The notes under the pieces were generated by a model. That model saw only the letters and a program-made list of their open reading frames with translations, did no database searches and was not told the origin of the DNA. Positions 12,565 to 24,252 of a stretch of 35,912 nt of DNA are shown piece by piece (within the stretch, counting starts at the first letter, position 1; each line of letters begins with the position of its first letter). The stretch lies in NCBI RefSeq assembly GCF_001949145.1, contig NW_019091402.1, positions 51,314 to 87,225 of the forward strand, read 5' to 3'. The DNA is from Acanthaster planci (Eukaryota > Echinodermata > Asteroidea > Valvatida > Acanthasteridae). The position numbers were made by a program, and so were the translations under genes.

Positions 12565-15500
12565 TTAGTAGACGCAGAGTTCTGGGAACTTCATCTCGTA
12601 GGTTGGGATAGATTGAAACTGTAGCGGTGTGGATGGGTCAGGCCTCGTGGGGCTACCAGCCGGCGTCTGTGGACTCCTGTAATGAAAGCCCGAAAAGGTA
12701 ACCGTCACCGGATCATGGAAAATGAATCATACTTTGATTTGGTTTCAGTAATTTTATTTTGGTTTGTTTTCTGACTGAGCTCTGATTTATGTATCATTCA
12801 ATTTGGTTGCCTGATGAGAACAGACATTATGTGGGTGAAAAAAAATGTTTGAACTGTTTTCCATTGTGCAAGAGTTTTGAAAGACCTGTATGAAAAGTGG
12901 CTTTATTTTCAACTCATCTTTTGTTAGGTTAATAACTACAATGCATCCTGACAGAACTGACTGGACTCACTTTGTCACCGTCTCCAAGATGTCGTTCAAC
13001 TTTTGCTGCCACTTTTCATTCTGAAACCAAAAGAATTAAATACAAAGGAAAACAGAAAAAAGATGAAAAACATGCACTACGTTTATTTCACTGCAATTTG
13101 AAAGTAATATTGTGACAACAATGTTGCCCACTGTCCCCCGTTTACTATTTTTAAGGGAGAAATTTTATGAGAATGGTTTCGTTTAATTTCCCCTCCTCCC
13201 CAAAAAAGTCCCTGAAATTAGCCTCACAGTTCAGAAAGCCAAAAAATACCTAATTCCCCCCCCCCTTTTGCAAAGTTCACCCGCTGGAAAACTGAGTTTT
13301 AATAATCTTCTAGAGGGTCGCCTTCCCATCTTCTATTTTTGCTTACACATATCACCCTCTGATGTCTCCCGTTACATATCCTAACCTCCCCCCCAACTAA
13401 TGCCTGCCCTCTGCCGATTCTCTTCACCCTAGTTTCGGCCGCCGCAGCCAGCTCATCCAGGGTGGAGTTGCGGAAACTGTGCAGCACGTCCAGCCTCCTC
13501 TGTCGCTCGTCCTCGGCCGAACTGTCATTGATGCCACTGATCAAGACTTGCTTCAGGCTCTCAAAGGTCACCTCTTCTGGGGGTCGTTTCTGTGAATTTT
13601 GTAAATGCTGAATGAGTAAATTGAAGCCAGTGGTGAGACAGGCCATGCAGAAAACCCTGCTTACCAATTCTGTATGTCAAGTAAAAACTGGTTGGGAACC
13701 ACTCGCAAAATACTGTTCATGGTATGACTATCTTAGCTGGTAATCTGTGTTTTTTTGGTAAGCACAATTTCTTCCTGTTTTAAGCAGCTACAGGAAGTTA
13801 TTCTCAGAGTTGTACTTTCTGCTTAATTAATTTGAAAGGAGCAAAAATCTACCTTTCACAAATGTATAGAAATTTTTCCAAAACACAAAGTTCAACTCTC
13901 AAAATAAATGAAGCCACCCTACATAAAGCAGCAGCGGAATTATGGGAAACATTGCTTTGCAAGAGACATTCCTATGTAACTTTGGCACCTCTTTTCTGTG
14001 GTTAGTGATCTCTGTCTTGACCACGTACTCACCCGTCCTGGGGTTGGCGATGCTTGCAGAAGCTCGAAGTCAACATTGATGGAGCCAACCTCCGTCAAGC
14101 TCCGCGGACGACTGTCAACTGTACAAACCAGACAAGAAGGTTTCTGAAATCATGTCATTTCTACAAAGTTCTGTGCCTTGCGATAACACAAATTCAGTAG
14201 GGGGCATTCTGGTCAAGATGGGAGAGCAGGGGAAGAGACTGAAGGAAATGAAGGGGGGGTGGCACAATAGATTCTTGATGACTGTTTGTGGTAGAAATTG
14301 GTTTGTTTACATTATCCACATTTTGACATGTTCACCTCTCTGAAGACCTCACAGCAATAATTCTTGCTTTTGTGTTGGTTTTAATTTTCATTTTTCACAT
14401 CGCTCTACGTATTTTTGTGGGAGGCATCATATTGGGGCCCCGATACATGAAATGATATTTTCTCCTTTTATTTCATAAAGGCAATTTCATTTTTTTTGTC
14501 CTCATTTATCTCCATACTAATCAAATTCTTATTTTCTGGTCTGCAATTAGGCCAATGCTGACACAAGACTCACCATTTTGAGGTTGCTGAACGTGAATAT
14601 ACGGCACGGAGAGGCGAGTAACATCATGGCCGCTGCTGGCGAGCGCTTCGCTGATGCTGTCCACATGGAAAAGTAGCTCTGGTGCCAAACTACTTGGACT
14701 AAAGCAAGGACAGACACATCCAAAGTTACGAAGGCAATCCAAAGTGAGATATAACTCAATGAGAAACTTTCATCCTGCATGGCCATTATGCTAGGAAAAC
14801 AGTCAACTCACCTCATTCCGGCCACTTTATCCTCCACGTTTATTGGTGGAAGCAGAAAGGGGGCACTCTTGCGTCTCTCTTCGATGACCTAGACAAAACA
14901 AGATAAAGACTGAGGTCAATTTTCAAACCTACCGTTGATCTCCACTTGTGGCTTACTTTTCAGCTTAAAACTATCTGCAGTCATGCAATCATAATGACAC
15001 TAGAAAACTGTAAAACTTCAGTCTTTGTTTTGAACAAATAGATTTGATTTCAGAGAGGTGAAAGTGGACAAAATTAAGCCAATCTCTCCAAGCTGATGGG
15101 TCAAAATATCAGCTCACAGGAACAAGTGTCCTGATCAATACACGAAATGCCGAGGGATCCACGCTCACCTGGGAGATATGCTGGCACAATGATGGGATGG
15201 CAGTCAGTTGACCAATCAGATTCAAGTACTGGGCAACGATGGCATGGATGGCGTACAAGTGGCTTAGCGGCAGCTTTGCGTTGGGCTCACAGGTGTGATC
15301 CTGAGGAGATAAAGCAATGAGGACGGGTCAGATTGAACCAGGTCAACATATATTTTCATAGAGCGCCCTCTTTGGGTAATGCATATACCATATGGAAAGT
15401 TGTTCTTATATGCAGTCCTACTAGGGCAAGTTTGACTGAGTTCAACCGTGACTGTGTAGAGCGCCCTCTGTGAGTCAGGCACACCCCACATGGAAAGCCA

Positions 15501-18500
15501 TAATTACTTGTGGGGTCAATCTGACAAATTCTATCATAGATGTGTGAAGCCCCTCTACGGGTCAAGCACACACCACATGGGAAGCAGCCCTTACCTGTGG
15601 AATCACTTCGACCAAATCCATCAGGATATGTAAAGCACCCTCTACGGGTCAGGTACACACCACATGGACTGCCGTCCTTACCTGCAGGGCCAGGGCCAGT
15701 TTAACCAAGTCCACCAGGACATCGTCCGTCCCCAGCTCCACGCACAGCAGTGCCATGGTGCAGTAGATGGCCACAAAGTTCTTGGTGGTGTTCTTGGCTC
15801 GGATCAAGTTCTCAAAGATGTGCCATTGGAACTCTGCCCCATGCTGGTCGGGCCACATAAAACCGGACAAGGCAACTGTCACTCAACTTGTAATATAAAA
15901 CTATTTGTATAAAGCACTATTTAGTTGTTTTGGGATTTATTTTAACTTCTTGATGACGGTCAAAAGGAAAAAGTCAACCTGGAATAGATACTTCAGAGTA
16001 CCACTTGACCAACATTTACAAATAATGCCTCTATTCACACATTACGCATAGACTTCACTCAGTAACTCAAAAACAGAGCATCTGGGTTGAAAGTTTGAAC
16101 AGGTCTGCTAACAATCACATTTGATTAATATAACAGGTTTTGCCCTTACCCAACGTACATATTGATAAACACTGTATGCTCAGTGCTTGTCCGAGAGCTT
16201 GTGAAAAAATTCACAAGCTTACTCGGGTGGGACTCAAAAAAAAACCACCTTGAAAATGACACTTGAGATTTTCAGTGCTGCCATTGTAAGACTTATTGAT
16301 AAAAGATGCATCTCTTGGAAAAGGATATCACTTAAATTACCTTTCTCATGAACATGATATCCTGTCTGGAAGGTTTCTCGCATTTGAGTTCCAAGTCAGC
16401 GATGTTCTTGACAATGCCACGGTTTGCGTACAGCTTGATGACATTTTCATGACGGTCCACAAGCGTGTGAAGAATTTCTTGGACTATGACACGGATGCCT
16501 GCGAATTGGGAATAAGAACACTTGACTATCTGAAGAAATGGTGGCGAATTGCTAACAGAACGACAACTCTTGCCAGAGGTATTGATTGCTTTGATGCAAA
16601 GGAAAGGGTAAAACTTAACCAAATTGATGCAACGCTGTTGAAATGAATAATGGCTATAATTTGGGAGGAAGGTCCTGGGATTTGGAACGTTGAAAAGACA
16701 CCTCACCTGGATTAGGAATTACTGACATATTGAGAAGCGGCTGGAAAAAGGATGCTGGGAAAGTGGTTGCCATAGAAACAGTCGTATACTTTGTTCCCAC
16801 CTAAAACAAAATATAAACATAGTTCTGAATAAAATACATTTCTTAAGGTGATGTCTTCACGATCAATTTTTGAACATATAACATTAAAACAAGATAACAA
16901 AGGTGGCTATTGCACGGGATATATATCAAATACGATGCATATCTTTTGCAAGAAACTAACCTCCAATAAACTCTTGAGGAGCATATCCTGAACAAGGATG
17001 TCACCCTCCCTGAAGAAGATAAGGACGCATAATAACGCCACTGTTGCTACAGTAATAAGCTAAAATGTCTGTTGCTATGTTGATGAGTTAATACAGTCTG
17101 TTGCTATGGTAATGACCTAATACAGTCTGTTACTATGGTGATGAGCTAATAAGGTATGATGCTATGGTGATGACCTTATACAGTCTGTTGCTACAGTGAT
17201 GAGTCAATACAGTCTGTTGCTATGGTAATGATCTAACATCGCCTGTTACTATGGTGATGAGCTAATACAATTTTTGGAAATCCGGACCTTTCTCATTGTC
17301 GGTTTCTGAAATAATTTGCATTAATCTTATAATCTGAGATGTCTGAAACTTGGAGGCAATCTGGACCAACCCCTTGGTTTCTAGAGACAACGGATGGTCC
17401 TCTTCCTGCAGCACTGTACTGCTACGATCTCGCGGCATGGGGACTTTGCCCATGATGAACATCATAATCTCAATCTTCTGATAGTCAGGGAGGATGCTAG
17501 CAAAAGCACCTGCCAAGAACAAATAAAATCATAAAGCTACTTTGATTGCAAAATACCGTTCCAGAAAAATAACTTCATAAAAAGCAAGGTCCTGAAGTCA
17601 GTCTAAATACTAGGCTTTGTTTTTACCCCAAATTATTTTTGTAAGCCTGGTAAAGTCTGCGCTGATTGTGAGCACTTGAGAAAGAAATTAACTCACAACC
17701 TTCTTATTATGAGTGTGGGAGCTTCGACCACTTGACTACAGCGCATTGTTTGGGCCAGCTAGTTGTACAGAACAGTGCATAAACAAATGTGTGTTTTAAA
17801 TTCACTAACGATCATGCGATGTCATATTTCAATCATCCATTCCAGTACTTAGTATCGGCAGTTACTTCAAATAAATATTAAAGTATGAAACAAAAAGAAA
17901 TTGGATCACTCTAATGGATTTTTGATTGGACTGTCATTTCATTATGGTGTGCACGTTCAGCATGTCCTCTTTCAGTGTGTTACCATACCGTCACTCATCC
18001 AAACCTTGTAGGCCTTCAAGCTTTTCCATGTAAGCTTTTTAAAGTCTGCGATTCAGAAACAGGCAACATACCATGTACAGTTTACTTAAGAAACTTAGCG
18101 CATATTGCCCTAACCATAATTCCAGAATTCACCTATGTTTGGCACAGGCACGGACATCAAATTTGGGAGCCAAAGTCATCATCTTCACGTAGTAAAGATG
18201 AAGATTCAGTCAAGTCGTATCATATTGCTCTCCTGTGTTTATCTGCTACATTTATCTGTGATTTAAAGCCTGAGTAATCATAAGTGCTACATCTTAGAAC
18301 CTCTCACCGATTGTATCAATGATGGCCTCTTCAAACAGTATCTCCTCATTCTCGTCAAACTTCTTCTTGGTCTTCTTGGCGCTGGCAGCAGAACGCTCGG
18401 CCGAGGAGGATGTGGCAGAGGCCTGGCCTCCTGACAGGCGCTCATCCACAGACAGGCGCAGGTGGCGGAGGAGTGTGTTGAAGATTTCCAGCACCGAGGG

Positions 18501-21500
18501 CCCCACGGCGCCGTCCGCAGCGATGGCGACAATCTCCTTGAGGACCTCAACGATGCTGCGCTTAATCCTGGGCGTGTTTTTCATGTGTTCATCCAGGTGG
18601 AGTAGGAGGAAGTGAGGCGTGACGTATCGATACTGTGACTGATCACACGGGAAAAGAATAACGACAAAAATGAAAGTCAAACGGTTACAGATCCTTCACA
18701 ATTCACCAGAATTTCTCAAGAACTGACAGGATTGAGGAAGGTGGAAACTATAATCTATGACTACATTTTATTTTCTATGATATAATGTTTTGCCCATCAC
18801 CATTATTTGTGGCACTGTACATTCGGTCCTGTCCCAAGGCTTATGAACAAAAATACATGAGCTTACTCAGGTGAGACTCAAACTAACAGCGTCCCGCTTA
18901 CTAATGCTGTGTCTTACTGCGCAACCACCGAGCCTGCCGGGGTCAGCTGGCCAGTTAGAGTGGGTGAGCAGCAGTGACCAGGTCAAGTATACTTAAATAA
19001 CACCTGAGCTTTGATGTGTCTTTCCGAGTTGGTTCCAACACAGTGATGGACTTAGGAACATTCTTTAAGTCGAGCTCACCCCCTTGACTTGACACCGGTT
19101 CGTATTTCGTGCAAAAGCGAAAACGGATGCAAATTTGAGACGTCAGATCACATATTCGCATTGCAAATTTGTAAACGTGGAACACATTTCAACTTGAGCA
19201 AAATTTTGCTGCAAATTTTCCTGACATCAAATTTACTTCGCTTTCGCATTTGCTTGAAGTATGAAAAGGCCTTTAATCGCGTTTAAAAAACTGCTTGATA
19301 TTCCTGACTTTGTGGCACATATCGATATTGATAAAATTTCAGGATTCCTGTGAATATCAAAATAACTTTTTTTACCTGTATTGAGTACATGATCCCCTTG
19401 AAGACTTTGATGGCAAAGTTGTTGGGTACCCAGAGTTCATGCAGATCAAGATGCCTGAAATGAAATCCAAACCATCACAGTGACCTAACAAAAGGCAACC
19501 TTGTACACCATGGAAGTTTTGTCCTGACAAAATTCTTTTCCCGGGTAAACGACATGATCACCAGCTACAGAGGGCACTGTTTGGTCTACTCATCAAACAG
19601 ACTATACAAGGAAGGCGCATCATGTGTGCACACTGTTCTGTGATCACAAATGGATTTCATCAGAATATGCACAACCCCGTAGTGTCTTTAACAGATCAGC
19701 ACTTTCACAACCTAGGATTAGGGAAAGGCACCATGCCAAAAACAAGGCACATTGTCTGGCCCACGATAACAGACGGAGGCAAGTTGACATAGTGGTGCTA
19801 TACTTCAATTTTGCAGCCAGACTTAGAGACCATGACCACAGTTTCACAATGCCAATTGATGGGTGGTACACGCACGTTACACAATGTTCTTCAACCAACA
19901 GGGCACTGTGAGTTGCCAAGTGCACATACACATCAAGCTCAGACCACGTGTGAGGGCAGTGTAACCGCAGTCATTGCAAGAGCCAAGAGAGTAGCACCAA
20001 CTTGAAATTTGGAACCAAAATGGCAGTTCTCTATGTGTGCAGTACAGCATGCAGCTATTGAGTGATCACTGTCCATGTCCACTGATGCATGATCCACCAT
20101 TTTGCTTCCAACAACTGAGACACTCATGTCGCAACTCTTTCTAGCTAGAAGCAGCTCTGAGTTAGTGTCAACTCCATTTAATCTACGTCCAATTTCACCC
20201 AAGGATAACAGGTGAATTCTGCCTCAATTCTGGCCGTGCGTATTTCAAGTTACATAGAGCATTGTTCCAGACACTTCCAACACGTCATCAACGTCTCACC
20301 TCTCCAAGTCTCTCCAGACCCTCACAACAATTTCTCTACAGTTGAGCTCAAGTTTCTGAGCCCTTGATTTTAATCACACCAAAAATAACTGGTTCTAATG
20401 GATAGGCCTACTTTAAGACAGGCTTGATGACTGTATGGATGTTGGCGTAGGCAGCTCGTCTCATGACGTCTCTCAGACAGCTATCAGCAAGTACCTCTGG
20501 TCTCTCCTCGGGATGTTCATGAACGGGAGACTCGTGACTACGATTCAAGCAAAGACAATCCAAGGAAAGCCTTACTACTTTGGAAATCCCCCAAAATATT
20601 ATCAGGAGTGTACATTTTTCATCATCAGAAACAATTCTGTAGTTGTCCTTTGACCCTAAAAGAGGTGGGAGGGGGGGTTAAGGATTTCTTTCATCTTTGC
20701 AACACTTTGGATTACACCAAGCCTTCTAATTTTTTTACAGTGATGAGTGCCAGCTATTATGAGCCAAGTTTTAAGAAAATCAATGAACTCTTCTCACAAA
20801 AGGCCTGTTTTTCAGAGACAGGTGGGCCCAGAAATAAACTGCACTCAATGCAAGGGCTGACACCTGAGAAACGGATCTATACACGACCACCATAATGAAA
20901 TCTTGAGTCAGATTGAGTTGACATTGAATTGAAATCTGATAGGGTAAGTAGAAGGGGGAATTCTTTTGCCAATATAAGAGGGCAAAAGAAGCTGACGCAC
21001 CTGTCGAATCCCTCGCTCATGTTGAAGAGAAAGGACGGGACAATTTTGTCCATGTAGGTGGTGTCCCAAATGTTGACTTGTAGTTCATCGCTGACTGTCT
21101 TGCGTACCACGCCTTGTAGGCCTTTCAGCCCAGCCAATCGTATTCTGTGAAGTAAAACAAAAGGAGGAAGACTCGTGTCAAAGGTCTAAACTGACGCACA
21201 TTTGTCAAAGTTGATTTTTCATGAGTCTAAGACCAGAAGCTACTTTAATGTGTCAGAGGTCAAGGTCAAAGGTAATTTTTCTGGGGATTTGGCAATCTGT
21301 TACACCTGTCAGTCTGACATTCTAGCCAGTTAACTACTGAAAAAAAAGCAGATTTGAGGAGCTACATATTAACAGCACTGCCAAAATTAAAAATTGTCTA
21401 TTTTTGTTTGGCGGTAAAACTCACTTCCGTCTTGTTTCGGCGTGGTCACTGTTGTTGTGACACATTGAGGCAAACTTTGAGATGAAGAAGTCGTAAGTCC

Positions 21501-24252
21501 GATGGTACGACGGTGTGTCCTCTTCAATCTGCGAGAACTTGACAAACTGAGAAATGGAGAAAAGGTCAGTTTCCTGAACTTCTAGAAACTGAGGAACAAG
21601 TTGGTCATTACCACTTCAATGTGACTACTTGTCAAAGTATACAACACAGGCCTCATGCTGAGAACATTGCCAACCTGACATAAATTGAATCCCTTTTTTC
21701 CCAATGTAAATCCATCAATGAAGTAAGCGAAGCATTAGCCTCCTTCCACTGCTGTGTCTTTTTTTAGGCTGTACAGTGCCCTCTGTTGTAAATGTACAGG
21801 GCCCATTAGAGGCCAGATGGTACTCACCGAGTTGGTACCCAGTATCTGCAGCTCGGGCGTGTTGGACTCCAGCAACTTGTGTACCATTCTGAGAAAGCTC
21901 TCCACGAAGAGGTTGAGGCTCTGGGCGTGGCAGGCCAGGAGGAGTTGGTCCAGAGCCTGCATCGAGATGACTACATAGCTGAGGGAGGGAAAAGCGTGAG
22001 AGGCTAATTCATATGAGGCCATTTTGGATCCCATTCCCTAAATTCTGTAGATTTACCAACACTCTGACTCTGGCATAGCGCCCTCGCTCGTGCAGGCACA
22101 GTTTCATTAAGAGAAAGCATATTTCTTTTACCCAATCCTCTGGCGGTAGACATCTCTGTCCAGCCTATGGGCCAGGTATCCACCGATGCGGTCCAACTTC
22201 TCGTTGTGAGAGACAGCATAGAAGGTAAGTCTCTCCATATTGTTGCGAACCAAGCCATCCTACAAACACACAAACAGGACAGCAATTAAACAGGATATTG
22301 ACAAGAATATAATATAAAATCAGAACTCTGAAACTTGTAATTGCCGAGCTTTCGGTAACCGAGTACCTTCTTCAGGGCAAGCAGATTCAGTTCTGAATGA
22401 ACGCAGAAAAATCCACGTTCATTCCCCCTGGATGCAGCTTTTTTTGAACTTGGAACGCTGCATCCAGTTGGAATTAACATGGATGTTTCTGCTTTCATTC
22501 AGAACTGAATCTGCTTGCCCTGAAGAAGGTACTCAGTTACCGAAAGCTCGGCAATTACAAGTTTCAGAGTTCTGATTTGATATTATATTCTTGTCAATAT
22601 TCTGATTAAGGTGCTACGCAGCCCTTCCATATTTTTCAGCAATAAAACATGACCCACTCTAACAAAAGAAGTCATAAGTTGGCACTACTATTTTGAGTAA
22701 CACAGAACATATAAATGCAAAAGACCAGTTTTAGATCCTTGATGGTAGGCCCATATTGACAGAATTAAGATAAATTCACAGAGGTGAAAATTTCTGAAAA
22801 CTGCAAAAAAGAATCTAATACTTACTAAATATCAGATATCTGCTTGACTCATGAAATGTCTTTGGGCAGTCAACAATGATATCATAATAAATTTCTAGTT
22901 GAGCATTCCTGTCCTTTTTGGACAGTATTCATGCCATTGCCTCTGTCTCGGAAAAAAGCAAGATCCCATTTTCCTCCGTTGTGAAAGGAAAAACTAAAGC
23001 GATTTGCGTCGCTCACCTCGGGATTGGCCGGGAAGATGCTATCCACCAGGCGCTTGTAGCGCGGCTTGCACGACGACAGACAATTACAACACCCTGCATA
23101 AACGTAATGGGTCATGCTGGTAAACAAGCCTGAGTATGCCACAGTGCCAAGCAGAGAGCGGGATACCAAGGAGGGAATCAGATCATGCGCACAGTGCACA
23201 GCAGAAAAATGATCGGATCAAAGAATAAAAGAAACGGCCGAAGCACATCATAATGCACAGCAAGTAACCAAACGTACCCAGCATAATCAAAATTAATCAA
23301 CATAGATCCCAGCCCCAAATGTTCATGATGTAAAAAACAGTGACATTTTTCCGCCATATACATGTATTTTCATTTTTCATGCACAAGTTGGTTTATGAAG
23401 TAAACAAACAAAATACGTGTATTTCATACAGGGTTAGGGCGACAGTGTGCAAAGAGAAAGAAAAATAAACATTTCTAAATTATTCACCATGTTTACTTGC
23501 AACCGTGTTAGTTGATTCAATCTTCAATTTTTCTCTTGAAAGGCCCATGCGGGATAAGCATAGCCCCATACAACATGTATAATGTCAGCTGTAGGCCTAG
23601 GCCTACTTTTTAGAGACTAGTTTGCACCCATGTGAATGGTGCATTGTACAATGTATGTAGGTTCTGAAGCAAAAGTACGTGTGTGTTACGCCCAAACTAT
23701 AGCATCAGTCCCAACTATAGCTGGGCCTGTCCCAACTAGAGTGCTACAGTTGGGCCGGCCCAACTACAGCAGAGAGGTCCTGTGTGCATGATGTGCCCAG
23801 TATGTGCCAAAGTCATTGTTTACAAATGTCATGTCATTGGTCATAGGGCTAGATGAACAGATGAAGTGCCCTATTTTAAATGAATTGTGTCAAGTGTGAG
23901 ACACATTGACTTAGATAATGTTGAGACATTTCCCACAGACATTGGTCAACAATAGTTGGGCCAGCCCAACTGCAGCACTACAGTTGGGACTGTCCCAACC
24001 ATAGTTGGGACTGATGGTATAGTTGGGGCGTAACATGTGCATGGAGAAAGGTTAAGGATCTGACATGCGTCACGATACCTTACCCCCAGAACTGTGGGGT
24101 CCGACGTCCACTCCTATCCCTCGTTCGGACCACACATTCTGGGGGCAACAATATCTTAGGCTTCCTACATGTACAGTTCATGTAATGCAGTCTCTTGCAT
24201 GTACACGCGTCATAATTTCACAGTCATGACACTCATGAAACCTACCTGGCAT
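12565..24252 (-). CDS. EFR3: EFR3 homolog, PI4KA complex membrane anchor (21 coding exons)
   Basis: Coding exons in order: 24252-24246, 23093-23017, 22259-22132, 21978-21828, 21546-21425, 21144-21001, 20537-20412, 19454-19376, 18638-18308, 17509-17371, 17009-16961, 16800-16707, 16498-16341, 15843-15682, 15300-15169, 14888-14812, 14698-14574, 14118-14033, 13589-13428, 13020-12971, 12676-12565 (TAA). Every phase agrees, giving 836 residues against 817-821 in human EFR3B and EFR3A. Family marks: an N-terminal cysteine cluster (residues 4, 5, 7, 11) before KPRYKRLVD, VVRKTVSDEL, FNTLLRHLRLSV, MMFIMGKVP, RLSVPY, and the C-terminal end YEMKFPELCVY. In other animals (Drosophila rolling blackout, vertebrate EFR3A/B) it is palmitoylated on these cysteines and recruits PI4KA with TTC7 and FAM126 to make plasma-membrane PI4P. 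Exon 9 carries a Ser/Ala-rich linker (about residues 340-365) longer than in vertebrates. The exon 10 donor is GTTGGT, chosen on phase. Confidence 0.95.
15340..15700 (-). repeat. tandem duplicates of EFR3 exon 14 end and splice donor
   Basis: Three degraded copies of a roughly 87-98 bp unit follow exon 14, filling almost all of the 381-base intron. Anchors CACATGG (15661, 15574, 15487) and the variant CATATGG (15389) mark the period. Each unit pairs a GCGCCCTCT-like intron block with a diverged copy of the last 40 or so bases of exon 14. The nearest copy, ending at 15595, keeps a good donor, CCACAG then GTAAGG, and decodes as MDLVEV where the true exon has VDLVKL. Using that decoy would extend exon 14 by 87 bases but meets a stop first. 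Confidence 0.75.
16175..16245 (-). repeat. SINE-like fragment, same family as 18828-18960
   Basis: Read on the plus strand, the pattern GAGCTTGTGAA, then TTCACAAGCTTACTCGGGTG, then GGACTCAAA matches the equivalent part of 18830-18882 (GGCTTATGAAC, CATGAGCTTACTCAGGTGAG, ACTCAAA). On the minus strand this begins with a B-box-like GAGTCCCACC. The copy stops at an A-rich run and lacks the upstream tRNA-like head, so it is truncated. The inner part is a short palindrome around AAAAAATTC. Confidence 0.55.
17041..17270. repeat. 29-bp minisatellite, about 8 units
   Basis: The unit CTGTTGCTATGGTGATGAG plus CTAATACAGT repeats about eight times with point changes. It occupies most of the 361-base intron between EFR3 exons 10 and 11 and begins only about 31 bases upstream of the exon 11 acceptor. 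Two units contain GTTGCTATGGTAAT, one base from the RFX X-box pattern. Confidence 0.9.
17640..17750 (-). repeat. tRNA-derived SINE-like head
   Basis: On the minus strand an A-box-like AGTCAAGTGGTCGAAGC (17738 to 17722) is followed by a B-box-like GGTTGTGAGTTAATTTC (17700 to 17684). Order and spacing fit a tRNA-type pol III promoter. It lies in the intron between EFR3 exons 9 and 10 in the same direction as EFR3. It is unlike the 18828-18960 family in sequence. Confidence 0.5.
18828..18960 (-). repeat. tRNA-derived SINE with A and B boxes
   Basis: On the minus strand an A-box-like GGCTCGGTGGTTGCGC (18934 to 18919) precedes a B-box-like TTTGAGTCTCACC (18882 to 18870), followed by a short body ending in a GGCTTATGAAC-like palindromic arm. 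A second, truncated copy lies at 16175-16245. The element sits between EFR3 exons 8 and 9. Confidence 0.6.
22295..22600. mobile_element. 306-bp near-perfect foldback element (MITE-like)
   Basis: Two 144-base arms (22295-22438 and 22457-22600) are reverse complements with only scattered mismatches, around an 18-base centre. The outer ends read ATATTGACAAGAATATAATA on each strand. If TA is taken as the target duplication, a mariner-type origin would fit, but this is uncertain. The element has no coding capacity. It sits in EFR3 intron 2, with its edge 36 bases upstream of the exon 3 acceptor. Confidence 0.85.
23685..24034. mobile_element. 350-bp TIR element with 81-bp arms
   Basis: Arms 23685-23765 and 23954-24034 are near-perfect inverted repeats starting GTTACGCC, rich in CCCAACTATAG-type and AGTTGGGC-type blocks that are themselves partly palindromic. 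The 188-base centre has no open frame. No clear target-site duplication could be seen in the flanks (GTACGTGT on the left, ATGTGCAT on the right). It lies in EFR3 intron 1. The superfamily is not assignable. Confidence 0.8.
24081..24148. other. predicted RNA hairpin in EFR3 intron 1
   Basis: CCCCCAGAACTGTGGGGTCC on the left pairs with GGACCACACATTCTGGGGG on the right with a few mismatches, giving a stem of roughly 26 bases and a loop of about 16. The size is that of a microRNA precursor, but nothing else supports one. A small foldback repeat is equally likely. Confidence 0.4.

Noticed and set aside
18870-18934. Functional tRNA gene
   Set aside because: A and B boxes are present but the arms do not form a proper cloverleaf, and a second truncated copy at 16175 points to a SINE.
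21260-21273. Nuclear-receptor-like half-sites (TCAAGGTCAAAGGT)
   Set aside because: A match to an extended half-site followed by a direct repeat is easily found by chance in this much DNA, and it is inside an EFR3 intron with no other support.
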